Shown here: positions 1 through 7,761 of the stretch, piece by piece
How positions within the stretch are numbered: the stretch's first letter is position 1
Layout: the number at the start of each line of letters is the position of its first letter
Origin: an uncultured Christensenella sp.
GTDB taxonomy: Bacteria > Bacillota > Clostridia > Christensenellales > Borkfalkiaceae
Assembly (NCBI GenBank): GCA_910587015.1
Contig: CAJUME010000005.1
Span: 256,629 to 320,628 of the forward strand
Direction: 5' to 3'
Length of the DNA: 64,000 nucleotides
Program-made: the position numbers and the translations under genes
The notes under the pieces: generated by a model
The model's input: only the letters and a program-made list of their open reading frames with translations
Databases searched by the model: none
What the model was told of the DNA's origin: nothing

Positions 1-977
1 GCTAAAAGCTTTTCAAGCTTTACGGTAAACGCCTTGCTTGCCGCGCTTTCGACAGTGCCTTCGGGATTTTTATCGATATATGCCTGATAGTTGTTTATCT
101 GCTGTGTAAGCGAGGCTACCTGCTCGGCATACTTTATTATATCTGCTCCGTTTACCAAAATTGTATTAGAGCCGTTTTCGCTACCTTCGCCGCCGTTTAA
201 GTTTAAATTTTTAAGATTGTCAAGCACGGACTGAGCAAGCTCGCGCTCGCTTTCAAGTCCCTTTATAAGGCTTTTGTAATCCTCCAACGCCGCGGCAGAA
301 GGCTCGTAATAAGCCGTGTGCAGTTCGCCCGCAAGCGCCGTTGCCGTAAGCAACAGATTGCTTACCTTCTGCTTGTCCGCGTCGGAAATTCCGCCCAGAC
401 TTTTAAAGCGCCTGTCGATGTCGGTCAGCTGACTTTTAAGATATGCAAGCTTTTGCTCGTTGCCGAGCTTTTGATTAAAGCTTATGCCCGCGTCGGCGGC
501 AAGTCCCTGCGCCCACTTATAAATTTCGCGCGAGGGCGTGCACGCTATCTCTTTAATGAATTCGGAGGCGATATCAACGGAGGCAAAATACTCCGCCTTT
601 ACCCTCACCGTATAGGTTACGTCCTTTTCCCCTCTGTTCTGCGTGATTTTAATATCGCCGCGCTTGCGCATAACCTCGACGTTGACCGAAGAAAAATCTT
701 CGTTATCCGTCTTTATGGCGGTAAGGTTTTCAATCGAAATCAAATCCCTGTAATTTCTGCGGGTGTTGTCGGGATATTCCAGCATTCCGTCCTCGCTTAT
801 CGAAATGTTGATTGAAAACGTGCTTACATATTCTGCTTTGCCCGCGCCGTAGCCGTATTTAAGCCCGAACGTGCCCGCAATTGTTATTGCAATCAGCAGA
901 GCCAGCGCAAGCCATTTCTGCGACCATATTATACGGCAGATATCGCCAAACGTTAAACCGCCTTTTTCTTCATCCAT
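1..977 (-). CDS. Wzz-like polysaccharide chain-length/co-polymerase membrane protein (C-terminus outside window)
   Basis: The reading frame starts at the ATG at 977 and stays open to the window edge (325 codons), so the C-terminus is missing. GGAGAAG lies just upstream of the start. The protein begins MDEEKGGLTFGDICRIIWSQ, then has a membrane helix at about residues 21-40, then an extracytoplasmic region with long helical, coiled-coil-like stretches (about 165-325). A short cytoplasmic N-terminus, one helix and a large coiled-coil domain are the layout of Wzz/YveK-type polysaccharide co-polymerases, which set chain length in capsule or exopolysaccharide synthesis. A second helix expected near the C-terminus would lie outside the window. 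No polysaccharide genes are visible here, so the assignment rests on architecture alone. Confidence 0.6.
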   Translation of the reverse strand, partial: MDEEKGGLTFGDICRIIWSQKWLALALLIAITIAGTFGLKYGYGAGKAEYVSTFSINISISEDGMLEYPDNTRRNYRDLISIENLTAIKTDNEDFSSVNVEVMRKRGDIKITQNRGEKDVTYTVRVKAEYFASVDIASEFIKEIACTPSREIYKWAQGLAADAGISFNQKLGNEQKLAYLKSQLTDIDRRFKSLGGISDADKQKVSNLLLTATALAGELHTAYYEPSAAALEDYKSLIKGLESERELAQSVLDNLKNLNLNGGEGSENGSNTILVNGADIIKYAEQVASLTQQINNYQAYIDKNPEGTVESAASKAFTVKLEKLL

Positions 978-1048
978 AAATTTCTTCTCCGATATAAATA
1001 ATTTGCCCTTGCGGGCTAATAAAATTCCTTCAAGCTATGCTTAGTTAG

Positions 1049-1078
1049 ATTTTACATTAAACCGCACGCGCCTGTCAA
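1049..1078 (-). promoter_or_regulatory. Sigma-A-type promoter for the Wzz-like gene
   Basis: On the minus strand TTGACA (1073-1078) is followed after 18 bases by TAAAAT (1049-1054). The predicted transcript would have a leader of about 65 bases before the ATG at 977. Confidence 0.6.
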
Positions 1079-1110
1079 GCGTTACCAGACCAATAGCTTA
1101 AGGCATTAAG

Positions 1111-1314
1111 CTAATCTTCCAAACCCAACAGAAAATCTGCCGAAACTTCAAAATACCTGCAAATTTTTTTCAAAGTTTCATACGACGGTTCACCCATATC
1201 ATTTTCCCAATTAGAAATTGTCGTATTGCGAAGATGCAAATATTCAGCCAAATTTTTTTGTGTTATGCCCTTAGCTTCACGCACTTCTTTCAATCTGCAA
1301 CCAAAAGTTTTCAT
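1111..1314 (-). CDS. XRE-family HTH transcriptional regulator (67 aa)
   Basis: A compact DNA-binding protein made almost entirely of one Cro/C1-type helix-turn-helix: residues 5-60 carry the typical KEVREAKGITQKNLAEYL and TTISNWEN segments. The family usually represses promoters by binding short palindromes. It is divergent from the small gene at 1409 and shares with it a 90-base intergenic region containing three copies of a TATGGA-containing motif, so it probably represses both directions. No Shine-Dalgarno sequence is visible before the ATG; a TAAAAT hexamer ends six bases upstream, which would make the message nearly leaderless. A second 67-aa XRE protein with the same arrangement lies at 62970-63173. 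Confidence 0.85.
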   Translation of the reverse strand: MKTFGCRLKEVREAKGITQKNLAEYLHLRNTTISNWENDMGEPSYETLKKICRYFEVSADFLLGLED

Positions 1315-1324
1315 AACTTTATTT

Positions 1325-1395
1325 TACATAAAATATGGAATTAATGCTTGACATTCCATATATTATGGATTATAATAAAGTACATAAAATATGGA
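1325..1395. promoter_or_regulatory. Divergent promoter/operator with three repeat sites
   Basis: On the plus strand TTGACA (1348-1353), a 17-base spacer and TATAAT (1371-1376) form a consensus promoter for the gene at 1409. TACATAAAATATGGA occurs at 1325-1339 and 1381-1395, and an imperfect palindrome TCCATATATTATGGA at 1355-1369 fills the spacer. The TATGGA cores are 30 and 26 bases apart. The middle site overlaps the promoter and the third overlaps the predicted start of transcription, as expected for repression by the adjacent XRE protein. Confidence 0.7.
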
Positions 1396-1408
1396 GTTGG
1401 TGCAAAAA

Positions 1409-1678
1409 ATGAACAAATCGGTTATTGAAAGCATATACAATGCGGACGAATTATTTTACGAAAAAAATATTGACACGCAAGAATTTTTTCAGGCTAAAAA
1501 AGAGTTTTGCGAAAGTTACGAAAAGCTTTTGTCACTTTTGAAAGGAAAACAAAAGGAATTGCTTGACGACGTTTTTTGTCTGCACGAAAATATGCAGACC
1601 GCAGGCTACGTTAAAAAATTCAAAGACGGGTTTATTTTAGGTTTTAAGCTTGCAGAAGAAATTTTTAACGGAAATTAA
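1409..1678 (+). CDS. Small helical protein, DUF6809-like
   Basis: An 89-aa soluble, mostly helical, acidic protein beginning MNKSVIESIYNADELFYEKN and ending in a GFKLAEEIF motif. Small clostridial proteins with an N-terminal IYNG-like turn and a C-terminal F..GFKLG segment are grouped as DUF6809; the match is from memory and the function of that family is unknown. I chose the ATG at 1409 because GGAG (1393-1396) precedes it; the upstream ATG at 1391 has no ribosome binding site and lies within the third operator copy. It is transcribed divergently from the XRE gene and is probably its target. It could be a toxin, antitoxin or accessory factor; nothing in the sequence decides this. Confidence 0.6.
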   Translation: MNKSVIESIYNADELFYEKNIDTQEFFQAKKEFCESYEKLLSLLKGKQKELLDDVFCLHENMQTAGYVKKFKDGFILGFKLAEEIFNGN

Positions 1679-1685
1679 AAATTTT

Positions 1686-1715
1686 GCGGCAGCTTGCAAA
1701 TTTGCAAGCTGCCGC
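1686..1715. terminator. Perfect inverted repeat between convergent genes
   Basis: A perfect 15-base arm (GCGGCAGCTTGCAAA and its complement) without spacer lies between the small gene ending at 1678 and hpt ending at 1729. T-rich sequence follows on the minus strand, so it most likely ends hpt transcripts and perhaps both. Confidence 0.7.
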
Positions 1716-1728
1716 TTAAACTATATTA

Positions 1729-2274
1729 CTACTTCTCGTAAACGCTTCTCTTTAAAATACCTATGTAGGGCAGATTTCTGTATTGCTCGTTATAGTCAAG
1801 ACCGTAGCCTATTACAAACTCGTTTTCTATATCGAAGCAATTGTAATCGGGCGCAATGTCGTGCTCGCGCCGTTCAAGCTTATTCAAAAGCGTGATTATC
1901 GTAACCGAAGCCGCGCCGCGCTCCAAAAGTAGCGCCTTTAAATTTGCAAGAGTAAACCCGCTGTCTATAATGTCCTCTACAATTATCACGTCGCGCCCCG
2001 TAACGTCGCGGTCCAAATCCTTTTTGATTTTAAGCTTGCCGGAAGACACCGCGCCTGAGCCGTAAGACGAAACCGCCATAAAATCGAGCTCGACAGGCAT
2101 AGATAAGTGACGGATAAAGTCCGAATAAAAAATTATACTGCCCTTTAAAATTCCCACTACAAGGGGGCGCCTGCCCGCAAAAATTTTATCAACTTCAAGA
2201 GCGATTTCCTTCACGCGCGAGCGTAACTGTTCTTCGGAAAGCATAATTCTTTCGCAATCGGGGTGCATTGACAT
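1729..2274 (-). CDS. hpt: Hypoxanthine(-guanine) phosphoribosyltransferase
   Basis: A 181-aa cytoplasmic purine-salvage enzyme that joins hypoxanthine or guanine to PRPP to give IMP or GMP. The PRPP-binding motif VIIVEDIIDSGFTL is at about residues 96-109, and the C-terminal YGLDYNEQYRNLPYIG segment that contacts the base is present. Length is typical. AAGGAG sits about ten bases before the ATG at 2274; an in-frame ATG two codons later is possible. It follows tilS on the same strand with a 62-base gap, the tilS-hpt order common in Bacillota, so the two are probably cotranscribed. Adenine deaminase and a purine permease elsewhere in the window belong to the same salvage pathway. Confidence 0.95.
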   Translation of the reverse strand: MSMHPDCERIMLSEEQLRSRVKEIALEVDKIFAGRRPLVVGILKGSIIFYSDFIRHLSMPVELDFMAVSSYGSGAVSSGKLKIKKDLDRDVTGRDVIIVEDIIDSGFTLANLKALLLERGAASVTIITLLNKLERREHDIAPDYNCFDIENEFVIGYGLDYNEQYRNLPYIGILKRSVYEK

Positions 2275-2336
2275 AAAAAGTTTTCTCCTTGGTGTTTTTA
2301 ATATTTAAGGGTGTTGACCCGTTTTTAGAATTGTTT

Positions 2337-3737
2337 TTATAAATGCGAATAATCGGCGCATATTACGCACCTTACGGCTTTTGTTTCATCCGTAAGTCTG
2401 ACCTTATCGGAAATTTCCACGCCGCAGACAATAAGTATTTCACTGCCCGCGGCAACCAGAGGAATAACCCCTCTAAGCCTTACGGGAATTTTTTTATCGG
2501 TGAAATAATCGCTTAAATTTTTTGTGCCGCCGCCGAATTTGGTGAATTTATCGCCCGTCCGCATAAATCTGATTACGGCGTTATGCGGTATTTTTTTTCC
2601 GTCGAATTTAAGCGTTTTTATCTTATCGGTTTTAAGAATATCAAGACAGCTGTCGCGCAAAAAATTTAGCCTTTCCTCAAGCCCGCCCGCAGAGCAAAAC
2701 TCTGCATACTGCCCGAAGTAATTATTGCCGAAGCCGTTAAACGGAACGGGAGCTGCATGACTTAAATCAAGCATATCCGCACGGCAAATTACAATTTTAT
2801 CGCCTTCGGCAAAGGCAACCAGCTTTAAAAATTCGAATTTTTTACCGTTTTGGGCAAACTGCAAAGCATACAGCCGCTCCGCATGACCCAAGGTATAGTC
2901 CTTTATATCCTCTTTAAGCAATTTAATCGCCTTGATTGCCGCGCGGGTAAAAAGCGGCTTTTCCTTGCAGAAACGTATTTCAATGCCGCATATTGCGGGG
3001 GCAATCAGATTTTTTTCGGTTATAAGCCCGTCAAAAAACCGCTCGTCCTCGGCGGCAAGCCGCGAAAAGCGGTAAATTGCAATTACGGCAGAGGGCACGG
3101 CTTTTTCAAGCTGAGGAATTACGTTATGTCGAATATAGTTGCGGGTGTAATCGTCGCCGCCATTGGTTTCGTCCTCAACAAACGGCACTTTATTTTCGGC
3201 GATATAGCAATCGATTTCCGCGCGGGTGCACTCAATCAACGGACGGATAACGTCAAAAACGACCTTACCACCTTCTTCAACGGGAACAGTAATTTTGCTG
3301 TCGGTTATCCCCGTAACGCCCGCAAGACCGCTTCCCCTCGCGAGATTGAAAAGCACTGTTTCGGCATTGTCGTTCATATGGTGTGCTGTAGCAACCGCGT
3401 CCGCGCCGAGCCTGATTTTTGCATTGAAATAGCATTCCCTCCGCCACTCGCGGGCGTATGCCTCCACGCCGACGCCCGTTTTTTTCGAAAGAGCCGCGCA
3501 GTCGGTTTTATAAAAATCGAGCGGGATTTTCCATTTTTCGCATATATCCTTGACAAATCGGCTGTCGCTTTCGGAAGCTTTACCGCGGAGCATATGGTCG
3601 CAATTTACGGCGCACAGCGTTATGCCGAACGCTTCCGCATTCACGCGCATATAGTGCAACAGAGCCATCGAGTCCCTGCCGCCCGATACCGCAACGCATA
3701 TTTTTTTGCCGCGGTATTTGTCAAGCTCAACTTTCAT
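2337..3737 (-). CDS. tilS: tRNA(Ile)-lysidine synthase
   Basis: A 466-aa ATP-dependent enzyme that converts the wobble cytidine of tRNA-Ile(CAU) to lysidine, so the tRNA reads AUA instead of AUG. The PP-loop motif SGGRDS is near residues 18-23, followed by the N-type ATP-pyrophosphatase fold with HHMNDNAETVLFNLARGSG and the C-terminal TilS domains. I start it at the ATG at 3737, which gives the usual MKVELDKYRGKKICVAVSGG beginning; the frame stays open 20 codons upstream but that part is hydrophobic and overlaps the promoter. A strong promoter ends so close to this ATG that the message would be nearly leaderless. It precedes hpt and diverges from the tRNA cluster. Confidence 0.93.
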   Translation of the reverse strand: MKVELDKYRGKKICVAVSGGRDSMALLHYMRVNAEAFGITLCAVNCDHMLRGKASESDSRFVKDICEKWKIPLDFYKTDCAALSKKTGVGVEAYAREWRRECYFNAKIRLGADAVATAHHMNDNAETVLFNLARGSGLAGVTGITDSKITVPVEEGGKVVFDVIRPLIECTRAEIDCYIAENKVPFVEDETNGGDDYTRNYIRHNVIPQLEKAVPSAVIAIYRFSRLAAEDERFFDGLITEKNLIAPAICGIEIRFCKEKPLFTRAAIKAIKLLKEDIKDYTLGHAERLYALQFAQNGKKFEFLKLVAFAEGDKIVICRADMLDLSHAAPVPFNGFGNNYFGQYAEFCSAGGLEERLNFLRDSCLDILKTDKIKTLKFDGKKIPHNAVIRFMRTGDKFTKFGGGTKNLSDYFTDKKIPVRLRGVIPLVAAGSEILIVCGVEISDKVRLTDETKAVRCVICADYSHL

Positions 3738-3744
3738 GCCAAAA

Positions 3745-3773
3745 ATTATAACACAATAAAAAACGGCTTGCAA
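3745..3773 (-). promoter_or_regulatory. tilS promoter, predicted leaderless
   Basis: TTGCAA (3768-3773), a 17-base spacer and TATAAT (3745-3750) on the minus strand. Transcription is predicted to start at about 3738, one base before the tilS ATG, and no Shine-Dalgarno sequence is present. Confidence 0.65.
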
Positions 3774-3813
3774 CAAATAAATTAAAAATATTTGCAAAGA
3801 CAGAAAAAAACGG

Positions 3814-3842
3814 TTGACAAATTTTTATTAATCTAATATTAT
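3814..3842 (+). promoter_or_regulatory. Promoter of the tRNA cluster
   Basis: TTGACA (3814-3819), 17 bases, then TATTAT (3837-3842). The predicted start is about 3849, roughly 20 bases before the first tRNA. Confidence 0.7.
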
Positions 3843-3869
3843 TATATAGCCTTGTTGAAAGGCACATAT

Positions 3870-3947
<78 letters not shown>

Positions 3948-3978
3948 AATATTTGTCCGCTGTACTACGGCGGACTAT

Positions 3979-4056
3979 GGCGACGTAGCTTAGTTGGTCT
4001 ATAGCGGCCGGTTCATACCCGGCAGGTCGGCGGTTCGAATCCACCCGTCGCTACCA
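3979..4056 (+). tRNA. Elongator tRNA-Met (CAT)
   Basis: Acceptor GGCGACG pairs with CGTCGCT, the anticodon stem is GCCGG/CCGGC around TTCATAC, and CCA is encoded. The T-stem GGCGG/CCACC contains a C-A mismatch at its middle pair. An ATA-reading tRNA-Ile(CAT) is a formal alternative, but the acceptor and anticodon arms resemble elongator Met. Confidence 0.88.
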
Positions 4057-4106
4057 TTAAAACGGCGCGCAAGCGTTTACATATTAAGCTTTTTTAAAGC
4101 TTATCC

Positions 4107-4181
4107 GGCCCGTTGGTCAAGCGGTTAAGACATCACCCTTTCACGGTGGTAACATGGGTTCGATTCCCGTACGGGTCACCA
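4107..4181 (+). tRNA. tRNA-Glu (TTC), integration target
   Basis: A 75-base tRNA with anticodon loop CTTTCAC and encoded CCA. The T-stem pairs fully, with one wobble. Its last nine bases, GGGTCACCA, are repeated at 10274-10282 and mark the left end of an integrated element. No terminator follows it directly; the likely original terminator is at 10282-10323. Confidence 0.95.
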
Positions 4182-5742
4182 GACGAGGGGTATAAGAACA
4201 CCCCGAAGAAGAAACCGAATTTTCGGTTTCTTCTTCTTTTGCGCTTTTTTCGGTTTCGCCCTCGTTTCCGTCGGGGTAATCGGGGAAAACCAAGTTCAAT
4301 AAAAGTTCCTCTTTCTGCCCACCTTTCAAGTGGAAAAGCACTTTCATTTTATCGTCGTAAAGCACTATGCGGTAAATAAAGATATTGATTAGTTCTTTGC
4401 GGTGCTTTGTCTTGGTATAGTCAAGCGTGCGAAAATGTAACAACCATTTGCGAATGTCCGAATAACTGTATTTCATTTGCATTGCCTTTTCCATTGCAAC
4501 GGTGTCCGCAAGTTCTTTGTTTTCGTTCTCTAACCGCTCCACTTGCGACAGTATTATATCGGTTGCCTTGCCGTGCATTAACGCTTGCATTAGGTTGTCG
4601 ATAGCCTTTTTGTTGTCCTCGATTATATTTTCAAGCCGCTTTATCTCGCTGTCGTTGCGCGCCGCTTGTATAAGCGTATAGGTTTCGGCGGCAACCATAT
4701 CTATAAATTCGTCCGTCAATACGCCGTGCTTGTTCCGCTCCGTGCCGTTACCTGTTATGGCGGTTATAATCTCGTCCTCGATAAATTGCTTGCGCACTGT
4801 CCGCTTGTCGCAAGTCCGCTTTGTAACGCCTACACACTTGTAATAGTTGTGTAGCGTTTTGTTTTTGCTCATTGCGCTAACGCCCGTCATTTTATTGCCG
4901 CACTTGCCGCATATCAATTTGTCCGATAATATGTACTCGACTTTTGCCTTGCCCCTTGCAGGTGCGGCGGCATATAAAGCAAGTTTTTGTTGCGCTTGTT
5001 CGAATAAGTCGTCGTCGATAATGCGCGGCATACCGCCGTCTATCTCGTTGCCTTGATAAATGTACTTGCCTAAATATCTGCGGTTGCTCAAAATGCGTTG
5101 AAAACTGTTTTTGTTAAACTCGCCGCCTTTGGTCGTTTTAACGCCCCGCCCGTTCAGATAGCGAATAAGTTCGGCATAGTTGCTCCCCGAAACAAACATC
5201 TCAAAAATAGTCCTGACAACGGGCGCAAGTGCCTCGTCAAGCACAAAACTCTTTTCGCTGTTTACTTTGTAGCCCAACGGAATAACGCCGCCGAAATACT
5301 TACACTTTGCCGCAGACATAGCAATACCGCGCTTAACCTTCTGCGACAGTTCCGCAGAGTAGTATTCTGCCATACTCTCTAAAACGCCCTCAATGAGTAT
5401 TCCGCTTGCGTCGTCCGTGATATTCTCTTTTGCCGAGAGTACGCGCACGCCGTTTTTCTTTAACTTGGCTTTATACGTTGCACTGTCATAGCGGTTACGG
5501 GCGAAACGGTCTAACTGATAGACAATCACATATTGAAAGCCTTTGCGCTTGCTGTCCTCGACCATTTGCAGAAATTCGGGGCGTTTGTCCGTCGTTCCCG
5601 TCAATGCACGGTCTATGTATTCGTGCGTAATGCGTAAATCGTTACGCTGTGCGAAATTATAACACTCGGCAAGTTGCCCCTCGATAGACTGCTCGTTCTG
5701 TGCGTGTGAACTGAAACGGGCGTAAATGACTGCGTTTTTCAT
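4141..5742 (-). CDS. Large serine recombinase (integrase) of the element
   Basis: A 533-aa site-specific recombinase. The N-terminal resolvase domain (about 1-140) starts MKNAVIYARFSS with the catalytic serine near residue 11 and includes YQLDRFARNRYD. It is followed by the recombinase domain with YLNGRGVKTTKGG, a zinc ribbon with CGKCGNKM and a later Cys pair (about 315-345), and a long coiled coil. The ATG at 5742 is preceded by AAGGAG; the frame is open 40 codons upstream but without a site. The stop codon lies inside tRNA-Glu, and the final ~13 residues (LVTRTGIEPMLPP) are read antisense from the tRNA. In an excised circle the frame would continue in phase into 10283-10038 instead, so the C-terminus differs between integrated and free states. 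Confidence 0.93.
   Translation of the reverse strand: MKNAVIYARFSSHAQNEQSIEGQLAECYNFAQRNDLRITHEYIDRALTGTTDKRPEFLQMVEDSKRKGFQYVIVYQLDRFARNRYDSATYKAKLKKNGVRVLSAKENITDDASGILIEGVLESMAEYYSAELSQKVKRGIAMSAAKCKYFGGVIPLGYKVNSEKSFVLDEALAPVVRTIFEMFVSGSNYAELIRYLNGRGVKTTKGGEFNKNSFQRILSNRRYLGKYIYQGNEIDGGMPRIIDDDLFEQAQQKLALYAAAPARGKAKVEYILSDKLICGKCGNKMTGVSAMSKNKTLHNYYKCVGVTKRTCDKRTVRKQFIEDEIITAITGNGTERNKHGVLTDEFIDMVAAETYTLIQAARNDSEIKRLENIIEDNKKAIDNLMQALMHGKATDIILSQVERLENENKELADTVAMEKAMQMKYSYSDIRKWLLHFRTLDYTKTKHRKELINIFIYRIVLYDDKMKVLFHLKGGQKEELLLNLVFPDYPDGNEGETEKSAKEEETENSVSSSGCSYTPRLVTRTGIEPMLPP
4173..4181 (+). repeat. attL core, GGGTCACCA
   Basis: Nine-base direct repeat formed by the 3' end of tRNA-Glu, identical to 10274-10282. 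It is taken as the left attachment core of the 6.1-kb element. Confidence 0.75.
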
Positions 5743-6118
5743 TGTGTGTTGCTCCTTTTCGCTGTCCGTGTGGTGTGCGGACTGCGGCTTAAAAATTTTG
5801 TTGTTCGCTTTGGTGCTTACCGTCTTAACCGGCAAAAAATGCCGCCGCAGGCAAATTGTCAAGGGTTTACGCCGTAGGCGACGACGGTTTTATGCCTAAC
5901 GGGAGATAAATCGTCACCCTTTACAATTTGTCAAGGCGGCGTATTCCGTCCTCAGACGGTAAGCACAAGCGAAAAACAAATCTACTAAATTCTTATGTAA
6001 AAAAATATAAAATCTCACATTGATTTTATCACGAATATAACAAGAAAATTTATCAAAGAGTTGTGAATTATGTCGAATATTATAAATAAAAATTTTTATA
6101 AAAATTACTTAAAAATGC
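5743..6118. other. Non-coding stretch with inverted repeats upstream of the recombinase
   Basis: No credible gene. GTGCTTACCGTCT at 5813-5825 is repeated in inverted form at 5954-5966, and flanking TTCGCTT/AAGCGAA extends the arms to about 5804-5825 and 5954-5973. Between them two minus-strand TTGACA boxes lie in near-repeats (CAAATTGTCAAGG near 5852 and CAATTTGTCAAGG near 5924 on the plus strand). They could drive or regulate the recombinase, or be a recombination directionality site. The right part (about 5980-6118) is AT-rich. Confidence 0.5.
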
Positions 6119-6149
6119 TTGCTTGTTACGCTGCGTAATGAATTATAAT
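6119..6149 (+). promoter_or_regulatory. MerR-type promoter with 19-base spacer and palindromic operator
   Basis: TTGCTT (6119-6124) and TATAAT (6144-6149) are separated by 19 bases instead of 17. The palindrome TTACGCTGCGTAA (6126-6138) lies inside the spacer. Overlong spacers with a central operator are the hallmark of promoters activated by MerR-family DNA twisting, so this is probably autoregulated by the next gene. Confidence 0.8.
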
Positions 6150-6167
6150 ATACGCAAGGAGTTTTTT

Positions 6168-6956
6168 ATGGCAAAGTATAAAGCAATTCCGCAAGGGTAT
6201 ATGACAGTCGGAGAAGTCGCAAAGAAAATGGGACTAACAATTAGGGCATTACAATATTATGACCGCGAAGGGCTTTTCAGTCCGTCTTGTATCAGCGAAG
6301 GCGGACGGCGTTTATATAGTAATAAAGATATTGTTAAGTTGCATCAGATACTTACTCTTAAATCGTTAGGGTTTTCATTTGATGAAATAAAGAACTGTTT
6401 GACTTCTATTGATACGCCGCAAAAGGCAATAATCGCGTTGACTGAACAAAGTAATTCAATACAAACACAAATAAATACGCTTATACAATCTTTACAAGCA
6501 ATCGAACTATTGAAAAACGAAATAGAACAAATGCAAACAGTTGATTTTTCAAAGTATGCCGATATAATTGTCAACTTGCAAATGGGAAATAAATATTACG
6601 GTTTAATTAAACATTTTGACGATAATTTGCTTGATTACTGTCATAAGAAATTCGATAAAGATACGGGTGTCGCATTTATAAATAAGTTTAACTTTATTGT
6701 CAGTAAAATAGAAAAATGCGTTGAGAACGGCATAGCGCCCGCAAGCGAACAAGGACAACTTATTGCAAAAGAATTTTGGCAACTTATAACAGAGTTTACG
6801 GGCGGCGATGTGAGTATGTTATCACAACTGATGAATTTCGGAAACGCACAAGCGGATAACGATATGCAAAATATACTGAATGCTTTTATCGAGCCTGCGC
6901 TGGGCGTTTATTTTGAGAATTTGGGTATTAACCCTTTCGAGGCAAAAAATGAATAA
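6168..6956 (+). CDS. MerR-family regulator with TipAS-like effector domain
   Basis: A 262-aa protein. Residues ~8-80 form a MerR winged helix (YMTVGEVAKKMGLTIRALQY, then EGGRRLYSNKDI). A coiled-coil dimerisation helix follows (~90-130). The C-terminal part (~140-255), with EQGQLIAKEFWQLITEFTGG, resembles the TipAS antibiotic-binding domain. Family knowledge: such proteins bind drugs or peptides and switch on adjacent efflux genes. The ATG at 6168 has AAGGAG six bases upstream. The gene overlaps the ABC ATPase by eight bases, and its promoter has the expected 19-base spacer. The inducing compound cannot be read from sequence. Confidence 0.88.
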   Translation: MAKYKAIPQGYMTVGEVAKKMGLTIRALQYYDREGLFSPSCISEGGRRLYSNKDIVKLHQILTLKSLGFSFDEIKNCLTSIDTPQKAIIALTEQSNSIQTQINTLIQSLQAIELLKNEIEQMQTVDFSKYADIIVNLQMGNKYYGLIKHFDDNLLDYCHKKFDKDTGVAFINKFNFIVSKIEKCVENGIAPASEQGQLIAKEFWQLITEFTGGDVSMLSQLMNFGNAQADNDMQNILNAFIEPALGVYFENLGINPFEAKNE

Positions 6957-7761
6957 TATAATCGCGGTCAAAGAATTAAAAAAGAGTTACGGCACTAATA
7001 CCGTATTGAAAGGTATAAATTTAACCGTGCATAAAGGCGAAATCTTTGCTTTGCTCGGCGTAAACGGTGCGGGAAAAACTACGGCTTTGGAATGTATTGA
7101 GGGCTTACGCACTTACGATAGCGGAAATATAACCGTAAACGGGAAAATCGGTATTCAATTACAATCGTCCGCTTTACAAGCCTATATTAAACCTATGGAA
7201 GCCGTTAAACTGTTTGCGAATTGGCATAAAACCGTACCCGATAAAGAAATGTTAAATGCTTTCGGAATACCCGAATTGTCCAAAAAGAAATATGCCGATT
7301 TATCAACGGGACAAAAACGCCGCTTACACCTTGCGCTTGCCCTTATAGGCAACCCCGATATTATTTTTCTTGACGAACCGACGGCGGGGCTTGACGTTGA
7401 AGGGCGCGTATCGCTACACGAACAAATACGAGCATTAAAAACGCAGGGCAAAACAATAATTCTTGCAAGCCACGATATGGCGGAAGTTGAAGAATTATGC
7501 GACAGAGTAGCAGTTTTACGGGACGGGCATATTGCTTTTATTGGAACGGTTGACGAATTTACCGCTATGGGCGGCAAAAGGCATATTATACGCATTAAAA
7601 CTGCCGACGGGCAAAATGAATATGAAACGGAAAATATAACAGAAACTTTGTTTACGCTATTATCGGAATACAAGCAAAAAGGAATACCGATTTCCGAAAT
7701 TCAGACCGACAGAGTGTCGCTTGAACAAAATTTTATAAACATTGTGAGAGGTGCGGAATAA
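6949..7761 (+). CDS. ABC transporter ATP-binding protein (drug/peptide export type)
   Basis: A 270-aa ATPase subunit. Walker A GVNGAGKT is at residues 37-44, the signature is LSTGQKRRL, Walker B is IIFLDEPTAGLD, and the switch histidine is in ASHDM. A C-terminal extension of ~70 residues is typical of DrrA/CcmA-type exporters. The start at 6949 overlaps the merR stop (ATGAATAA), suggesting translational coupling. The next gene encodes its membrane partner. It probably exports an antibiotic or bacteriocin sensed by the MerR protein; the substrate is unknown. Confidence 0.92.
   Translation: MNNIIAVKELKKSYGTNTVLKGINLTVHKGEIFALLGVNGAGKTTALECIEGLRTYDSGNITVNGKIGIQLQSSALQAYIKPMEAVKLFANWHKTVPDKEMLNAFGIPELSKKKYADLSTGQKRRLHLALALIGNPDIIFLDEPTAGLDVEGRVSLHEQIRALKTQGKTIILASHDMAEVEELCDRVAVLRDGHIAFIGTVDEFTAMGGKRHIIRIKTADGQNEYETENITETLFTLLSEYKQKGIPISEIQTDRVSLEQNFINIVRGAE

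Noticed and set aside
4113..4379. 88-aa plus-strand frame starting in tRNA-Glu
   Set aside because: It reads through the tRNA and opposite to the recombinase gene; no coding signal of its own.
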